A DNA stretch of 64,000 nt, from NCBI GenBank assembly GCA_014653835.1, contig JACWDY010000001.1:210961-274960 (forward strand), read 5' to 3'. Positions 1 through 8,990 of this stretch are shown here, piece by piece. The notes beneath the pieces were generated by a model. That model was given only the letters and a program-made list of their open reading frames with translations, searched no databases and was not told the origin of the DNA. Positions within the stretch are counted from its first letter, which is position 1. Every line of letters begins with the position of its first letter. The position numbers were made by a program, and so were the translations under genes. This DNA is from Pelagibacterales bacterium SAG-MED28. Lineage in GTDB: Bacteria; Pseudomonadota; Alphaproteobacteria; Pelagibacterales; Pelagibacteraceae.

Positions 1-443
1 TCACAGAAAATTTAAGATTAGGGGGTTTTATCTTAAAAACAAACCAACAATTAAAAGACAATTTAGAAAAGGTTTTTAATTATTTTCCAAGATTAAATGA
101 AAGAAAAGATCAATTAGCCGCCACCCTTTCTGGAGGAGAGCTACAAATGTTGTGTATCGGCCGAGGCTTAATGTCAAATCCTAAAATGATAATGTTAGAT
201 GAACCTAGTGCTGCCTTAGCACCTCAAATTGTTTTAGATATATTTAAGAATATAAATAGAATTAGAAAAGATGGACTAACGGTTTTAGTTGTGGAACAGA
301 ATGTTAGAATGGCTTTGCTTTTAGCTGATTATGGTTACGTTATTAAAGATGGCGTAATAAATGTTGAGGGAGAAAGTAAGAAACTTATGTATGACGAAAG
401 CGTGAAAGAATCTTATTTAGGAGGTACTAAAGCAAATGTTTGA
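1..443 (+). CDS. livF: Branched-chain amino acid-type ABC transporter ATPase (LivF-like), 5' partial
   Basis: ATP-hydrolysing subunit of a Liv/HAAT-type importer for amino acids or other small organic acids. The ORF track starts at 147, but the same frame is open back to base 3, so the gene is cut by the window edge and the upstream residues belong to it. Visible are the ABC signature LSGGELQM, the Walker B stretch MIMLDEPSAALAP and the H-loop region, here VEQNV as in LivF proteins, which carry Q where many ABC ATPases have H. The C-terminus is complete. The next gene is a LivH-type permease 90 bases on, which supports the transporter assignment. The Walker A half, LivG, LivM and the binding protein are not in the window. 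The substrate cannot be read from sequence; the downstream acid-catabolic genes make an organic acid plausible (inference). Confidence 0.9.
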   Translation, partial: TENLRLGGFILKTNQQLKDNLEKVFNYFPRLNERKDQLAATLSGGELQMLCIGRGLMSNPKMIMLDEPSAALAPQIVLDIFKNINRIRKDGLTVLVVEQNVRMALLLADYGYVIKDGVINVEGESKKLMYDESVKESYLGGTKANV

Positions 444-532
444 AAAATTTAGGTTAGGAAAAAAGAGGAGAAAATATTATATTTACTATTTTTATATTAA
501 TTTATGTTGTTTATTGTCTAAATAGTCCTGAC

Positions 533-1474
533 ATGAGTTTTGAGTCTTTTAAAACAGTGCTTACTATTGGTTTATCTGTAGGAATTATTTATGGATTGGT
601 AGCTCTAGGTATTTCATTAATTTATACAGGTTTAGATGTTGTTAATTTTTCCCATGGTGAATTTTTTATGATTGGAGCCTTTGCTGGCCTAACCATGTTC
701 AATATTTTGGGAAATCAAGATTGGATTTTTAATTTATTTCCTGAAGCTTATGGTTGGATTATTTATGTAATTTGTCTTTTTACAGCATTTGTATCGATGG
801 GATTATTCGGTGTTTTTATTGAAAGAATTTTTCTAAGACCACTTACAAAAAAAGGTGGTGGTTACACGGTTGCAGGAATGGGAATAATTATTTGTGGTTT
901 TGGTCTTTCAGTTGTTTTAATTAATGTTGCCTATTTAATTTGGAACCCAGTTGCTAAACCTTTTCCAGCTGAGCTTGGCCTTCCAATGGAAATTGGGGGA
1001 ATATTTTTACCCATCACTTATGTATGGATGATTATTGTGGGTTTATTTGTTGCTGGAGGTCTTTGGGTATTTTTAAATAAAACAAAAATGGGTTTAGGTA
1101 TACGGGCTGTAGCATTTTCAAAAGATGTTTCAAATCTTGTTGGAATTAATGTTCCTTTGTATATCTCAATAATTTTTGGTATCGCTTGTGCGATAGCTGG
1201 TATAGGAGGAACTTTAGTTGGACCTACATATCAAGTTGTTGTTTTTATGGGTTACATAATTTTAATGAAAGCTTTTGCTGCTGCTGTAGTTGGCGGCTTT
1301 GGTAATTTACCTGGGGCAATTGTAGGAGGCTTCACTGTCGGAATTTTTGAGACAGCTTCCTCTTTTTATGTTTCTGGAAGTCACAAAGATTTATATGCAT
1401 TCTTATTAATGATTATAGTTCTTATGATCAAACCAACTGGTTTCTTTGGTGTACAAGTAAAAATGAAAGCTTAA
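533..1474 (+). CDS. livH: Branched-chain amino acid-type ABC transporter permease (LivH-like)
   Basis: Inner-membrane permease of the Liv family, 313 residues and highly hydrophobic with about eight membrane segments. Family hallmarks are the N-terminal stretch GLVALGISLIYTGLDVVNFSHGEF and the late cytoplasmic loop around AVVGGFGNLPGAIVGG. It pairs with the LivF-like ATPase upstream. Its stop overlaps the next start (TAATG at 1472-1476), so it is translationally coupled to the ketopantoate-reductase-like gene. The start is uncertain. ATG533 has no good Shine-Dalgarno, whereas AGAGGAG lies at 464-470 and the frame is open from 458 without any ATG, GTG or TTG. A rare ATT start near 476 would add a hydrophobic, signal-like N-terminus. 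I keep ATG533 as the conservative choice. Confidence 0.88.
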   Translation: MSFESFKTVLTIGLSVGIIYGLVALGISLIYTGLDVVNFSHGEFFMIGAFAGLTMFNILGNQDWIFNLFPEAYGWIIYVICLFTAFVSMGLFGVFIERIFLRPLTKKGGGYTVAGMGIIICGFGLSVVLINVAYLIWNPVAKPFPAELGLPMEIGGIFLPITYVWMIIVGLFVAGGLWVFLNKTKMGLGIRAVAFSKDVSNLVGINVPLYISIIFGIACAIAGIGGTLVGPTYQVVVFMGYIILMKAFAAAVVGGFGNLPGAIVGGFTVGIFETASSFYVSGSHKDLYAFLLMIIVLMIKPTGFFGVQVKMKA

Positions 1475-2418
1475 TGATTAAAAAAGATACAAAAGTAGCT
1501 GTATTGGGCGCTGGAGCAATGGGTTGTTTGTTCGGAGGCTTATTAGCAGAAAAAGGTCTTGATGTTGTTCTGATAGATGTTTGGAAAGAACATGTTAAAG
1601 AAATTAATTCAAAAGGTTTAAAAATGATGGGTCATGGTGGTGACCGAATTATAAAAATTAAAGCTACAACTGAACCTCAAAAACTTAGTGAAGTAGATGC
1701 AATTATTGTAATGTGTAAAGCTACTGCATTAAAAACAGCACTTACAAACGCAAAAAATATTATCGGATACAAGACAATGTTGATGTCTTTTCAAAACGGT
1801 ATAGGGCACGAAGAAATAATGCAAGAAATTGCAGGAAAAGAAAAAGTTTTAGGCGGATCTACAACTCAAGCTGCGAGTGTGCAAGGTCCTGGGATAATTC
1901 AAAATCATGCAAGTTTACCCTCATGGATTGGTGAATACGACGGAGGCGCAAGTGAGAGAGTAAAAGATTTAGCAGAAACCTTTACTGCTTATGGTTTGGA
2001 AACATTGACTGAGGAGAATATTAAAAAGAGAAAATGGATGAAATTATTTGCTCTTACAGCTATTGGACCGCTATCTGCTATCTTTGATTTGCACCACACA
2101 GATTTATACATCTCTAATAAAAATCAAGTAATGTCTAGAAAATTGGGCAAGGACATCATACTTGAGACAAGAAATGTTGCAAAGGCGGATGGAGTTGATG
2201 TTACAGAAGATGAGTGTTTAGATATGTTCAATCGAATTGTAGATTCTAGACAGACAAATAAATCTTCAATGGCATTTGATGTTTTGAAAAAAAGAGCTTC
2301 TGAAATTGATTTCATTAGTGGTGCTGTTTCTAGAATAGGTAAAAGGCACGGAGTGAAAACACCTTTAAATGATCTTATGTATAATATTATTAAAATTAAA
2401 GAGGGAATGTATACTTAA
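1474..2418 (+). CDS. Ketopantoate reductase-family (ApbA/PanE-like) oxidoreductase
   Basis: NAD(P)H-dependent 2-keto-acid reductase family, 314 residues, close to the usual PanE length. The N-terminus carries the Rossmann signature VLGAGAMGCLFGG. Further on are the conserved SFQNGIGHE segment and the KRKWMKL lysine region that marks the family's catalytic Lys. The C-terminal helical domain includes KSSMAFDVLKKRASEIDFISG, resembling the conserved S-S-M-x-x-D-x-x-x-x-R-x-T-E-I-D pattern that binds pantoate-type substrates. It lies inside a catabolic operon rather than beside panB or panC, so a role in vitamin B5 synthesis is not assured; a hydroxyacid/ketoacid step of the local pathway is equally likely (inference). 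Coupled to livH by TAATG, with the next gene starting 6 bases after its stop. Confidence 0.85.
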   Translation: MIKKDTKVAVLGAGAMGCLFGGLLAEKGLDVVLIDVWKEHVKEINSKGLKMMGHGGDRIIKIKATTEPQKLSEVDAIIVMCKATALKTALTNAKNIIGYKTMLMSFQNGIGHEEIMQEIAGKEKVLGGSTTQAASVQGPGIIQNHASLPSWIGEYDGGASERVKDLAETFTAYGLETLTEENIKKRKWMKLFALTAIGPLSAIFDLHHTDLYISNKNQVMSRKLGKDIILETRNVAKADGVDVTEDECLDMFNRIVDSRQTNKSSMAFDVLKKRASEIDFISGAVSRIGKRHGVKTPLNDLMYNIIKIKEGMYT

Positions 2419-2424
2419 ATATAC

Positions 2425-4341
2425 ATGAGTAATGAAATCGTCTGGTCTCCTCCAGAAGAAATAGTAAAGAATTCAAAATTAACCAAATTTTTAAAATTTT
2501 GTAAGTTAAGCGACTATGATGAACTTGAAAAAAAAAGTTATGCTGATCCTGGTTGGCTTTGGGACAATGTTATTAAATTTTCTGATCTAAAATTTTATCA
2601 ATCCTATGAGAAAATCATGGATGAGAGTAAAGGAGCACCGTGGACAAAATGGTGTGTGGGTGGAAAAACTAACATTGTTCTTAATTGTATTGATCGGCAT
2701 AAAGAAAAAAAATTCTTTAGCGAAACTTTTATATTTTCAGAAAAAGAGGATGGCACTAAAGGTTCAATTACCTATGAGGAATTTAATAAGCAAATCTCTA
2801 AAGTAGGTAATGCTCTTAAGATTAATGGTTTTCAAAAAGGTGATGTGATTGCACTCTATATGCCTCAATTTATAGAAACCTACATTGCTTATTTTGCGAT
2901 TTTAAAAATCGGTTGTATCGTTCTTCCATTATTTTCTGGTTACGGTTCTAATGCTGTAGTTGAGAGATTAAATATTGCAAATGCAAAAGGTATTTTTACG
3001 GTAGAAAAGACTTTTAGAAAAGGAAAAGAAATAAAGATGTTTGATCTTATCAAAAATGATTTGGATCAAGTGAATTCTTTAAAAAAAGTTTTTTTATTAG
3101 GTGATGAAAAAGGTAAAAAAATTTTTAATTGGGAAAATTTTAAAAATGTTTCAGATAAATTAAAGACTGAAGAAATGGAGGCTGAAGACCCAGCGATAAT
3201 TCATTTTACATCTGGGACTACTGGTAAACCTAAAGGGTGTGTGTATACACATATTGGTTTAGTGACTAAGATGTCTTTCGATGAGGGAGTTTTAGCAGAT
3301 TTTAAACAAAGTGATGTTCATTTATGTATGGCGGATATGGGATGGATGGTTGGCTCTAAATCTGCAACTATCGCCTCGTCTCACGGTGCAAAAATGTTAA
3401 TTGCAGAGGGTGTTCCAGATTTTCCTGACGAAATTAGATTTTGGAAATTAATAGAAAAATATAAAGTATCTTGGACTGAATTATCTCCAGCATTAATTAG
3501 AGCTCAAATGATTAAAGACAAAAATTTATTTAAAGATATAGATTTAAGTTCGCTTAGGATTATCTGTACTGGTGGTGAACCTTGGACTGAGAAACCTTGG
3601 AAATGGTTATTTGATTTTATTGGTAAATCAAAAGTTCCTATAATGAATTCAGCAGGTGGGACTGAAGTATCTGGTTCTATACTTCATTGTTGTTTACATA
3701 GACCTTTTAAAGTTGGTTCTTTTAATGCGCCTATTCCCGGAATGAGTCCAGGAATTATTACTAATGATGGAAAAGAGGTAGAAGTAAATCAGATGGGTGA
3801 ATTAATAATGAAAAAGTCATCCATTGGTTTAACTAAAAGTTTATGGGATGATGATGATCGTTATATAAATAATTATTGGATGGTAATAAAAAACTTTTGG
3901 GTACATGGAGATTTAGCTAGTAGAGATAAAGATGGCCATTGGTATCTTCATGGTCGGTCTGATGACACAATAAAAGTTTCAGGAAAAAGAATAGGTCCTT
4001 CTGAATTAGAGAGTGTTGTTGTTAAAAGTGGACAAGTTAAAGAAGTAGCTGCGGTAGGTATTCCTGATGAGAGTAAAGGATCTAAAATTATACTGTCCAT
4101 AGTTCCTTTAGCTGGAAAAGACGGACTAAAAGCTGATTTTTTTGCTGATTTAATCATTAAAGATTTAGGGAAGTCGTTTAAGCCTGATAAAATAATATTT
4201 GTAAAAGATTTACCTAAAACTCGAAATATGAAAATAATGAGAAGGGTTATAAAATCTTGTTTAACAAATGAGGATCCTGGAGATGTTTCTACTTTACTTA
4301 ATCCGGAATCCGTTGAGGAGATAAAACAGCATGCAATTTAA
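2425..4341 (+). CDS. AMP-forming acyl-CoA synthetase (ANL superfamily)
   Basis: Adenylate-forming ligase, 638 residues, with an N-terminal extension like acetyl-CoA synthetases. It activates a carboxylic acid with ATP and CoA. The P-loop-like A3 motif HFTSGTTGKPKG is near residue 260, the GGTE motif (A5) near 410, the GDLA/YLHGRSDDTIKVSGKR hinge (A7/A8) near 495-520, and the catalytic Lys region TRNMKIMRR near 594. All core motifs are intact. It overlaps the following crotonase by 11 bases, so activation of an acid is probably followed directly by chemistry on its CoA thioester. Substrate is not determinable. The pairing with a MenB/BadI-like hydratase suggests a cyclic, branched or oxygenated acid rather than simple acetate (inference). 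Confidence 0.9.
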   Translation: MSNEIVWSPPEEIVKNSKLTKFLKFCKLSDYDELEKKSYADPGWLWDNVIKFSDLKFYQSYEKIMDESKGAPWTKWCVGGKTNIVLNCIDRHKEKKFFSETFIFSEKEDGTKGSITYEEFNKQISKVGNALKINGFQKGDVIALYMPQFIETYIAYFAILKIGCIVLPLFSGYGSNAVVERLNIANAKGIFTVEKTFRKGKEIKMFDLIKNDLDQVNSLKKVFLLGDEKGKKIFNWENFKNVSDKLKTEEMEAEDPAIIHFTSGTTGKPKGCVYTHIGLVTKMSFDEGVLADFKQSDVHLCMADMGWMVGSKSATIASSHGAKMLIAEGVPDFPDEIRFWKLIEKYKVSWTELSPALIRAQMIKDKNLFKDIDLSSLRIICTGGEPWTEKPWKWLFDFIGKSKVPIMNSAGGTEVSGSILHCCLHRPFKVGSFNAPIPGMSPGIITNDGKEVEVNQMGELIMKKSSIGLTKSLWDDDDRYINNYWMVIKNFWVHGDLASRDKDGHWYLHGRSDDTIKVSGKRIGPSELESVVVKSGQVKEVAAVGIPDESKGSKIILSIVPLAGKDGLKADFFADLIIKDLGKSFKPDKIIFVKDLPKTRNMKIMRRVIKSCLTNEDPGDVSTLLNPESVEEIKQHAI

Positions 4342-5101
4342 AGATATTCTTTATGAAGTTAAAGATGATTATGCTCATGTAACAATTAATAGACCTAAAG
4401 TTCTCAATGCTTTTACTCCCGCCACACTTCAAGAATTGAAGACCGCTTTAGATACAGCCGAAAAAGACAAAGAAGTTGGTGTGATAATATTATCGGGTTC
4501 AGGCGATAGAGCTTTTTGCTCTGGTGGAGATATGAACTGGGAAAGTTCTAAGGAATTTCAAGATCATGAATACGAATTTCATATTCATCTAACAAAATGT
4601 AGTAAACCAATAATTGCTAAAGTCGATGGTTACGCTATTGGAGGAGGAAATCATATGGCCTATTTTTGTGATCTCACTATCGCTAGTGAAAATTCTATTT
4701 TTGGACAGAACGGCCCCAGAGTAGGATCTCCAGCTGGTGGCGCTATTGTAGCTCACTCAACAAATATTTTAGGTCACAAACGTGCTAGAGAAATGTGGAT
4801 GACCTGTAAAAGATATTCAGCAAAAGAAATGCTGGATTGGGGTTTAATAAATTCTGTAGTTAAGAGAGAAAAATTAGACGACGAGGTAAAAAAATATGGT
4901 GATGAAATTTTAAAAGCTGCTCCTACATGTTTAAAAATATTAAAAGCAAGTTTTAGAAAACAATTTGATGAAATACTAAAGATTACTCAAAAAAGTATGG
5001 TAGATGAGGTTTCTCCCAACTATTTCAAAACTGGAGAACAAGCTGAGGGTGCAAAAGCTTTTTTAGAAAAAAGAAAGCCTAATTTCAAAAAATTTCGTTA
5101 A
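4331..5101 (+). CDS. Enoyl-CoA hydratase/isomerase family protein, MenB/BadI-like
   Basis: Crotonase-fold enzyme of 256 residues acting on an acyl-CoA thioester. Oxyanion-hole segments are visible as GDRAFCSGGD (about residues 57-66) and AIGGGNHMAYFCDL (about 102-115). The region FGQNGPRVGS followed by GHKRAREMWMTCKRYSAKEMLDWGL resembles DHNA-CoA synthase (MenB) and 2-ketocyclohexanecarboxyl-CoA hydrolase (BadI) more than ordinary fatty-acid hydratases, because of the GPRVGS stretch and the W-x-x-C-K-x-Y motif. It is coupled to the acyl-CoA synthetase upstream (11-base overlap) and to the enolase-superfamily gene downstream (TAATG). No men genes are nearby, so menaquinone synthesis is unlikely. 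A ring-opening or hydrating step on an activated acid is inferred. Confidence 0.87.
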   Translation: MQFKDILYEVKDDYAHVTINRPKVLNAFTPATLQELKTALDTAEKDKEVGVIILSGSGDRAFCSGGDMNWESSKEFQDHEYEFHIHLTKCSKPIIAKVDGYAIGGGNHMAYFCDLTIASENSIFGQNGPRVGSPAGGAIVAHSTNILGHKRAREMWMTCKRYSAKEMLDWGLINSVVKREKLDDEVKKYGDEILKAAPTCLKILKASFRKQFDEILKITQKSMVDEVSPNYFKTGEQAEGAKAFLEKRKPNFKKFR

Positions 5102-6189
5102 TGAAAATTAAATCAATCAAAGCAATAACTTTGAGCATGCCTTTCAGTCATGGTGGAAAAAAAGTAATTTTTCATGGCAAAGAGTGGAAAAGTTTAGAGT
5201 TTAACATTGTTAAAGTAGAAACTAATAAGGGTGTTACAGGTTGGGGTGAAGCATTTGGTTACACTAGTTGGAAGTCAGTGAAAATTGCGATTGAAGATAT
5301 GGTTGCTCCCCTGCTCATTGGTAAAGATATGGCTGACATACCAAAATTACTTTTAACTTTACAAAAATCTTTACATTTATTTGGGCGTTACGGAATTACT
5401 ATGTTTGCAATTTCTGGAGTAGAAATAGCCTTGTGGGATGCTTTAGGTAAGGAAAAAAATAAACCTATTCATGAATTATTAGGTAAAAAAAATAATGATC
5501 TTTTTAAAGCTTATTCAAGTTTATTTAGATATGGAGACCCAAAGATTATAGAACAAAAATGTAAACAATCATTAGATGATGGCTATCAAGCAATTAAGTT
5601 ACATGAAATTGAAAATGATTGTATTGAAGCTGGGAGAAAAGGAACAGGAAATCTTCCTTTAATGCTAGATACAAATTGTCCTTGGACTTACGAGGAAACA
5701 CTTTCAAAAAAAGAATTTTTAAAAAAAATGAAATTAACTTGGCTTGAAGAACCAGTTTATCCTCCAGAAGATTACGAAACACTTGCTGAACTAAAGAAAG
5801 AACTAGAAATACCAATAGCCTGCGGTGAAAACGCATGCACAGAGTTTGAATTTAAATCAATGATTAATCAAGAAGCAGTAAGCTATGTGCAGCCATCCGT
5901 TATAAAAGTTGGTGGTATATATGAGATGTTTAAAATTATAAAATTTGCTGAGACAAATAATATATCAGTGATGCCACATACTGCTTACTTTGGACCAGGT
6001 TTCTTAGCTACATTGCAGCTAGCTGCTTTGATGCAAAGAGATACTTATATTGAACGATTTTATCTTGATATAGATCAAGAATTCTACCCAAACTTTAAAA
6101 AGACAATTAATGGAAAATTCAAACTTCCAACGGGTCCGGGTCTTGGAATTGATTTTGATCATAAAAAATTAAGTAAATATGAGATATAG
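5101..6189 (+). CDS. Mandelate racemase/muconate lactonizing enzyme (enolase superfamily)
   Basis: Mg-dependent enolase-superfamily enzyme, 362 residues, that abstracts the proton alpha to a carboxylate. The typical capping domain comes first, then the barrel. Catalytic positions seen are K166-x-H168 (IKLHE), metal ligands D190 (LMLDTN), E216 (LEEP) and E243 (ACGEN), and H293 (MPHTAYFGPG). The Lys-x-His on strand 2 plus a late His is the mandelate-racemase-type arrangement, typical of sugar-acid dehydratases and racemases. Fully embedded in the operon: it starts in the previous stop codon and overlaps the next gene by 11 bases. Together with three Gfo/Idh/MocA dehydrogenases it hints at sugar-acid metabolism (inference); the exact reaction is not predictable. 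Confidence 0.88.
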   Translation: MKIKSIKAITLSMPFSHGGKKVIFHGKEWKSLEFNIVKVETNKGVTGWGEAFGYTSWKSVKIAIEDMVAPLLIGKDMADIPKLLLTLQKSLHLFGRYGITMFAISGVEIALWDALGKEKNKPIHELLGKKNNDLFKAYSSLFRYGDPKIIEQKCKQSLDDGYQAIKLHEIENDCIEAGRKGTGNLPLMLDTNCPWTYEETLSKKEFLKKMKLTWLEEPVYPPEDYETLAELKKELEIPIACGENACTEFEFKSMINQEAVSYVQPSVIKVGGIYEMFKIIKFAETNNISVMPHTAYFGPGFLATLQLAALMQRDTYIERFYLDIDQEFYPNFKKTINGKFKLPTGPGLGIDFDHKKLSKYEI

Positions 6190-6829
6190 ATCAGTTTTAT
6201 TTGTTCCTGGTCATGAAGAAAAAAAAATCAGAAAAGCATATACTCTAAATCCTGACTTAATTGTTATCGACTTAGAATCAACAGTGCCGGATCAAGAAAA
6301 AGATAATGCAAAAAAAATTATTCAAACTTGTAATGTAAATAAAAAAAAAACATATATTAGAATAAATTCTAGTAATGATTTATCCTTTGTTTGTGATGAA
6401 AAATTTATCGGGATATTTTTACCTTTTACAGAAAGCAAAGAGCAATTATTGTCAATCGATAGTCAATTGAAAAAAATTGAAAAATTTAAAACAGATATTA
6501 TCCCTATTATTGAAAGTCAAAAAGGTTTAAACAATCTTCAAGCAATTTGTAATTTTGATGAGAGAGTTAAAATTATTTCATTTGGTTCTCATGATTTAGC
6601 AAAATCAATTAATCTAAAAGTCTCTGAAAATGAAGATGAAATTTTAAAATACAGAAAATTGATTACTAAATTTTCTAAAAAACCGATAGATACTTCTTAT
6701 CTTAATTTTAAAGATATAGATGGTTTCAAGAAGTCTTGTAAGATAGTTAAAGATTTAGGTTTTGGTGGAAAAGCATGTATTCACCCAAATCAAATTGAAA
6801 TATCAAACGAAATATTTAATGAAAAATAA
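6179..6829 (+). CDS. HpcH/HpaI aldolase or citrate lyase beta-subunit (CitE)-like protein
   Basis: Small TIM-barrel C-C lyase of the CitE/HpcH family, 216 residues, shorter than the usual 270-290 for CitE-like enzymes. It begins with the family signature RSVLFVPGHEEKKIRKA and DLIVIDLESTVPDQEK, continues with IPIIESQKGLNN (the metal-site Glu region) and ends with GFGGKACIHPNQIE, all typical. The shortening seems spread through the middle rather than caused by a frameshift. These enzymes cleave beta-hydroxyacyl-CoA or ketoacid substrates and often act on malyl-, citramalyl- or similar CoA esters. With the acyl-CoA synthetase and crotonase two and three genes upstream, a terminal cleavage of a CoA-linked intermediate is a reasonable inference. 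Confidence 0.85.
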   Translation: MRYRSVLFVPGHEEKKIRKAYTLNPDLIVIDLESTVPDQEKDNAKKIIQTCNVNKKKTYIRINSSNDLSFVCDEKFIGIFLPFTESKEQLLSIDSQLKKIEKFKTDIIPIIESQKGLNNLQAICNFDERVKIISFGSHDLAKSINLKVSENEDEILKYRKLITKFSKKPIDTSYLNFKDIDGFKKSCKIVKDLGFGGKACIHPNQIEISNEIFNEK

Positions 6830-7859
6830 AATTAAAATTGCTGTAGTTGGTATCGGCCTAATGGGTAATCAGCATTTAAAGGCTATTCACTTAAGTAAAA
6901 AGGCAAAACTTCATTCAATTGTTGACATTAATAAGAATTCGAAACTCCATGCCAAAAAATTTAAAGTACCATTTTATAAAACTTCTACAGACCTACTTAA
7001 AAACAAAAAACCTGATGCAGTCATTGTAGCTACCCCTAATCAATTTCATGAAAAACATACTATTAGTTTTTTAAATGCTAAAATTCCAGTTCTCTTGGAA
7101 AAGCCTATTTCAAATAATATACAAAAAGCAAAAAAGATTATAAATAGTGCAAAAAAAAATAAAACACATCTATTAATTGGTTATCACAGAAGACATAATT
7201 CAATCGTAACAAACGTAAAAAAGAAAATTGACTCTGGCAAATTAGGTAAAATTGTAGCTGGTAATGTGATGTGCTGGTTATATAAAAATAAAGATTGGTA
7301 TAAAGAAAAATGGAGAATTAGAAAAGGTGGCGGTCCATTAGGGATAAACTTAGTTCATGATATTGATTTAATTTGTTATTTGCTTGGTCCCATTCAATTT
7401 GTTCAAGCCTCTACATCTAATAAAATTAGAAAATACGACATTGAAGATACGGCCATAGTAAATTTTACTTTTAAATCCGGTGCATTATGCACTCTAAGTG
7501 TTTCAGACACTATTGTGGGTCCTTGGAGCTATGAATTAACAGCTGGTGAAAATCCTGCTTACCCAATAACCAATCAATCAGCATACTACATTGGTGGTAC
7601 AAAGGGCTCTATTCAATTTCCAAATTTAAAACATTGGTTCAACAAAGGTGAGAGAAGTTGGTGGAAACCTATATTTCATAAAGATATGAATATTAGATTA
7701 AGTAGATTCACTTTAATAAATCAAATCAACCATTTATGTGATGTCGTACTTAATAAAACTAAGCCAAAAGTAACGGGTGATGACGGCTTGCAATCTTTAA
7801 AAATATTTGATGCAATACTTAAAAGCACTAAATCAGGAAAAAAAATAAAAATTAATTAA
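6819..7859 (+). CDS. Gfo/Idh/MocA family dehydrogenase (first of three)
   Basis: NAD(P)-dependent sugar or inositol dehydrogenase family, 346 residues. The ORF track starts at 6762, but the Rossmann fold begins at MKNKIKIAVVGIGLMGNQH, so ATG6819 is the likely start. It overlaps the CitE-like stop by 11 bases. The dinucleotide loop VGIGLMGNQH, the conserved EKP (LLEKPIS, Lys catalytic) and the DxxxH-type helix NLVHDIDLICYLLG are present. The C-terminal domain is the usual open-faced sheet used for substrate binding and oligomerisation. The family oxidises or reduces polyols, sugars and their derivatives. Immediate neighbours are two further paralogs, suggesting successive redox steps or different stereoisomers of one substrate class. 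Confidence 0.9.
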   Translation: MKNKIKIAVVGIGLMGNQHLKAIHLSKKAKLHSIVDINKNSKLHAKKFKVPFYKTSTDLLKNKKPDAVIVATPNQFHEKHTISFLNAKIPVLLEKPISNNIQKAKKIINSAKKNKTHLLIGYHRRHNSIVTNVKKKIDSGKLGKIVAGNVMCWLYKNKDWYKEKWRIRKGGGPLGINLVHDIDLICYLLGPIQFVQASTSNKIRKYDIEDTAIVNFTFKSGALCTLSVSDTIVGPWSYELTAGENPAYPITNQSAYYIGGTKGSIQFPNLKHWFNKGERSWWKPIFHKDMNIRLSRFTLINQINHLCDVVLNKTKPKVTGDDGLQSLKIFDAILKSTKSGKKIKIN

Positions 7860-8990
7860 ATGAAAAAACTAAGATTGGGTATCGTTGGTGGGGGTCCTGG
7901 ATCTTGGATAGGTCATGTTCATAGAATTGCATCACGTTTTGATGACAAATATGAAATAGTTGCAGGTGTATTTTCAAGAAATTTTAAAGTTAATCAATCA
8001 TTTGGTGTAAGCATAGGTATCAATAAAAATAGATGCTACAAAGATTTTAAACAACTTTGCGATAAAGAAAAAAAAAGAAAAGATGGCATAGAAGTAATAG
8101 CAATTATGACACCTCCGGGAAGTCATCAAGTAATAGCAGAACTTTTCATTAAAAATAACATACATGTCATATCAGATAAGCCCTTTGCAGGCACACTTCC
8201 GCAGGCTAAAAAACTTTACAAAACTATAATTCAAAATAAGAAAATAGTTTACGGTTTGACACATAATTATTCTGCTTACCCAATGGTAAGACATGCTAAA
8301 AAATTAATAGAAGATAAAAAACTGGGAAATGTCGAGTATATAAATGTAGAATATGTTCAAGATTGGTCTAATGGTGTCAAAGTTACTGCTAAAAATGCTA
8401 AAAAAGTTTTTAGATGGAAATTAGATAAAAAAATTGCAGGTGTATCAACAGTATTAAATGAAATAGGTTCTCATGCTTATCATCTTTGCAACTATATAAC
8501 TGGCCTCGAAGGTAAATCTTTATTTGCAGATATAAAAAAGTATTCTAAAAAAATTAAATTTGATACTAATGCACAGGTTTTCATAAATTATGAAAATGGT
8601 GCCAAAGGATTATTTTGGGCTTCAACTACTGCGAAAGGTGGAATTTATGGTCTTAGAATTAGAGTGTTTGGATCAAAAGGAAGCCTCGAGTGGGTTCAGA
8701 ATGATCCGAATTATTTAAAATATAGCAGCGAAACCGGCGCAACAAAAATTTTAGAAAGAGGTTTTAATGAAAGTAATTTTTCTAAATCTTTTTCAAGGAT
8801 TAAATATGGTCACCCTGAAGGGTATTTAAGTGCTTTTTCTAATCTATATAAAGAAATTGCATTAAAGATAAATCTAAAGAAATCTAAGAAAAGATTTTAT
8901 TTTCCAACTGCCTATGAAGGTCTGCTTACTGCAAAGTTTATTGATGGTTGTGTAAAATCCTCTTCAAAAAAAAAATGGGTACAATTTTAA
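7860..8990 (+). CDS. Gfo/Idh/MocA family dehydrogenase (second of three)
   Basis: Second paralog, 376 residues, starting on the base after the previous stop codon. The N-terminus is LGIVGGGPGSWIGHVHR. The GGGPGS loop and WIGxxHR stretch are typical of the subfamily in sugar-acid and inositol clusters that is often annotated simply as Gfo/Idh/MocA oxidoreductase. The catalytic-Lys motif appears as SDKPFAGTL (DKP in place of EKP) and the second conserved element as NEIGSHAYHLCNYITGLE. It is clearly diverged from its neighbours, so the three are not recent duplicates. Product and substrate are unknown; NAD(P)-linked oxidation of a ring or open polyol is the family activity. Confidence 0.9.
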   Translation: MKKLRLGIVGGGPGSWIGHVHRIASRFDDKYEIVAGVFSRNFKVNQSFGVSIGINKNRCYKDFKQLCDKEKKRKDGIEVIAIMTPPGSHQVIAELFIKNNIHVISDKPFAGTLPQAKKLYKTIIQNKKIVYGLTHNYSAYPMVRHAKKLIEDKKLGNVEYINVEYVQDWSNGVKVTAKNAKKVFRWKLDKKIAGVSTVLNEIGSHAYHLCNYITGLEGKSLFADIKKYSKKIKFDTNAQVFINYENGAKGLFWASTTAKGGIYGLRIRVFGSKGSLEWVQNDPNYLKYSSETGATKILERGFNESNFSKSFSRIKYGHPEGYLSAFSNLYKEIALKINLKKSKKRFYFPTAYEGLLTAKFIDGCVKSSSKKKWVQF

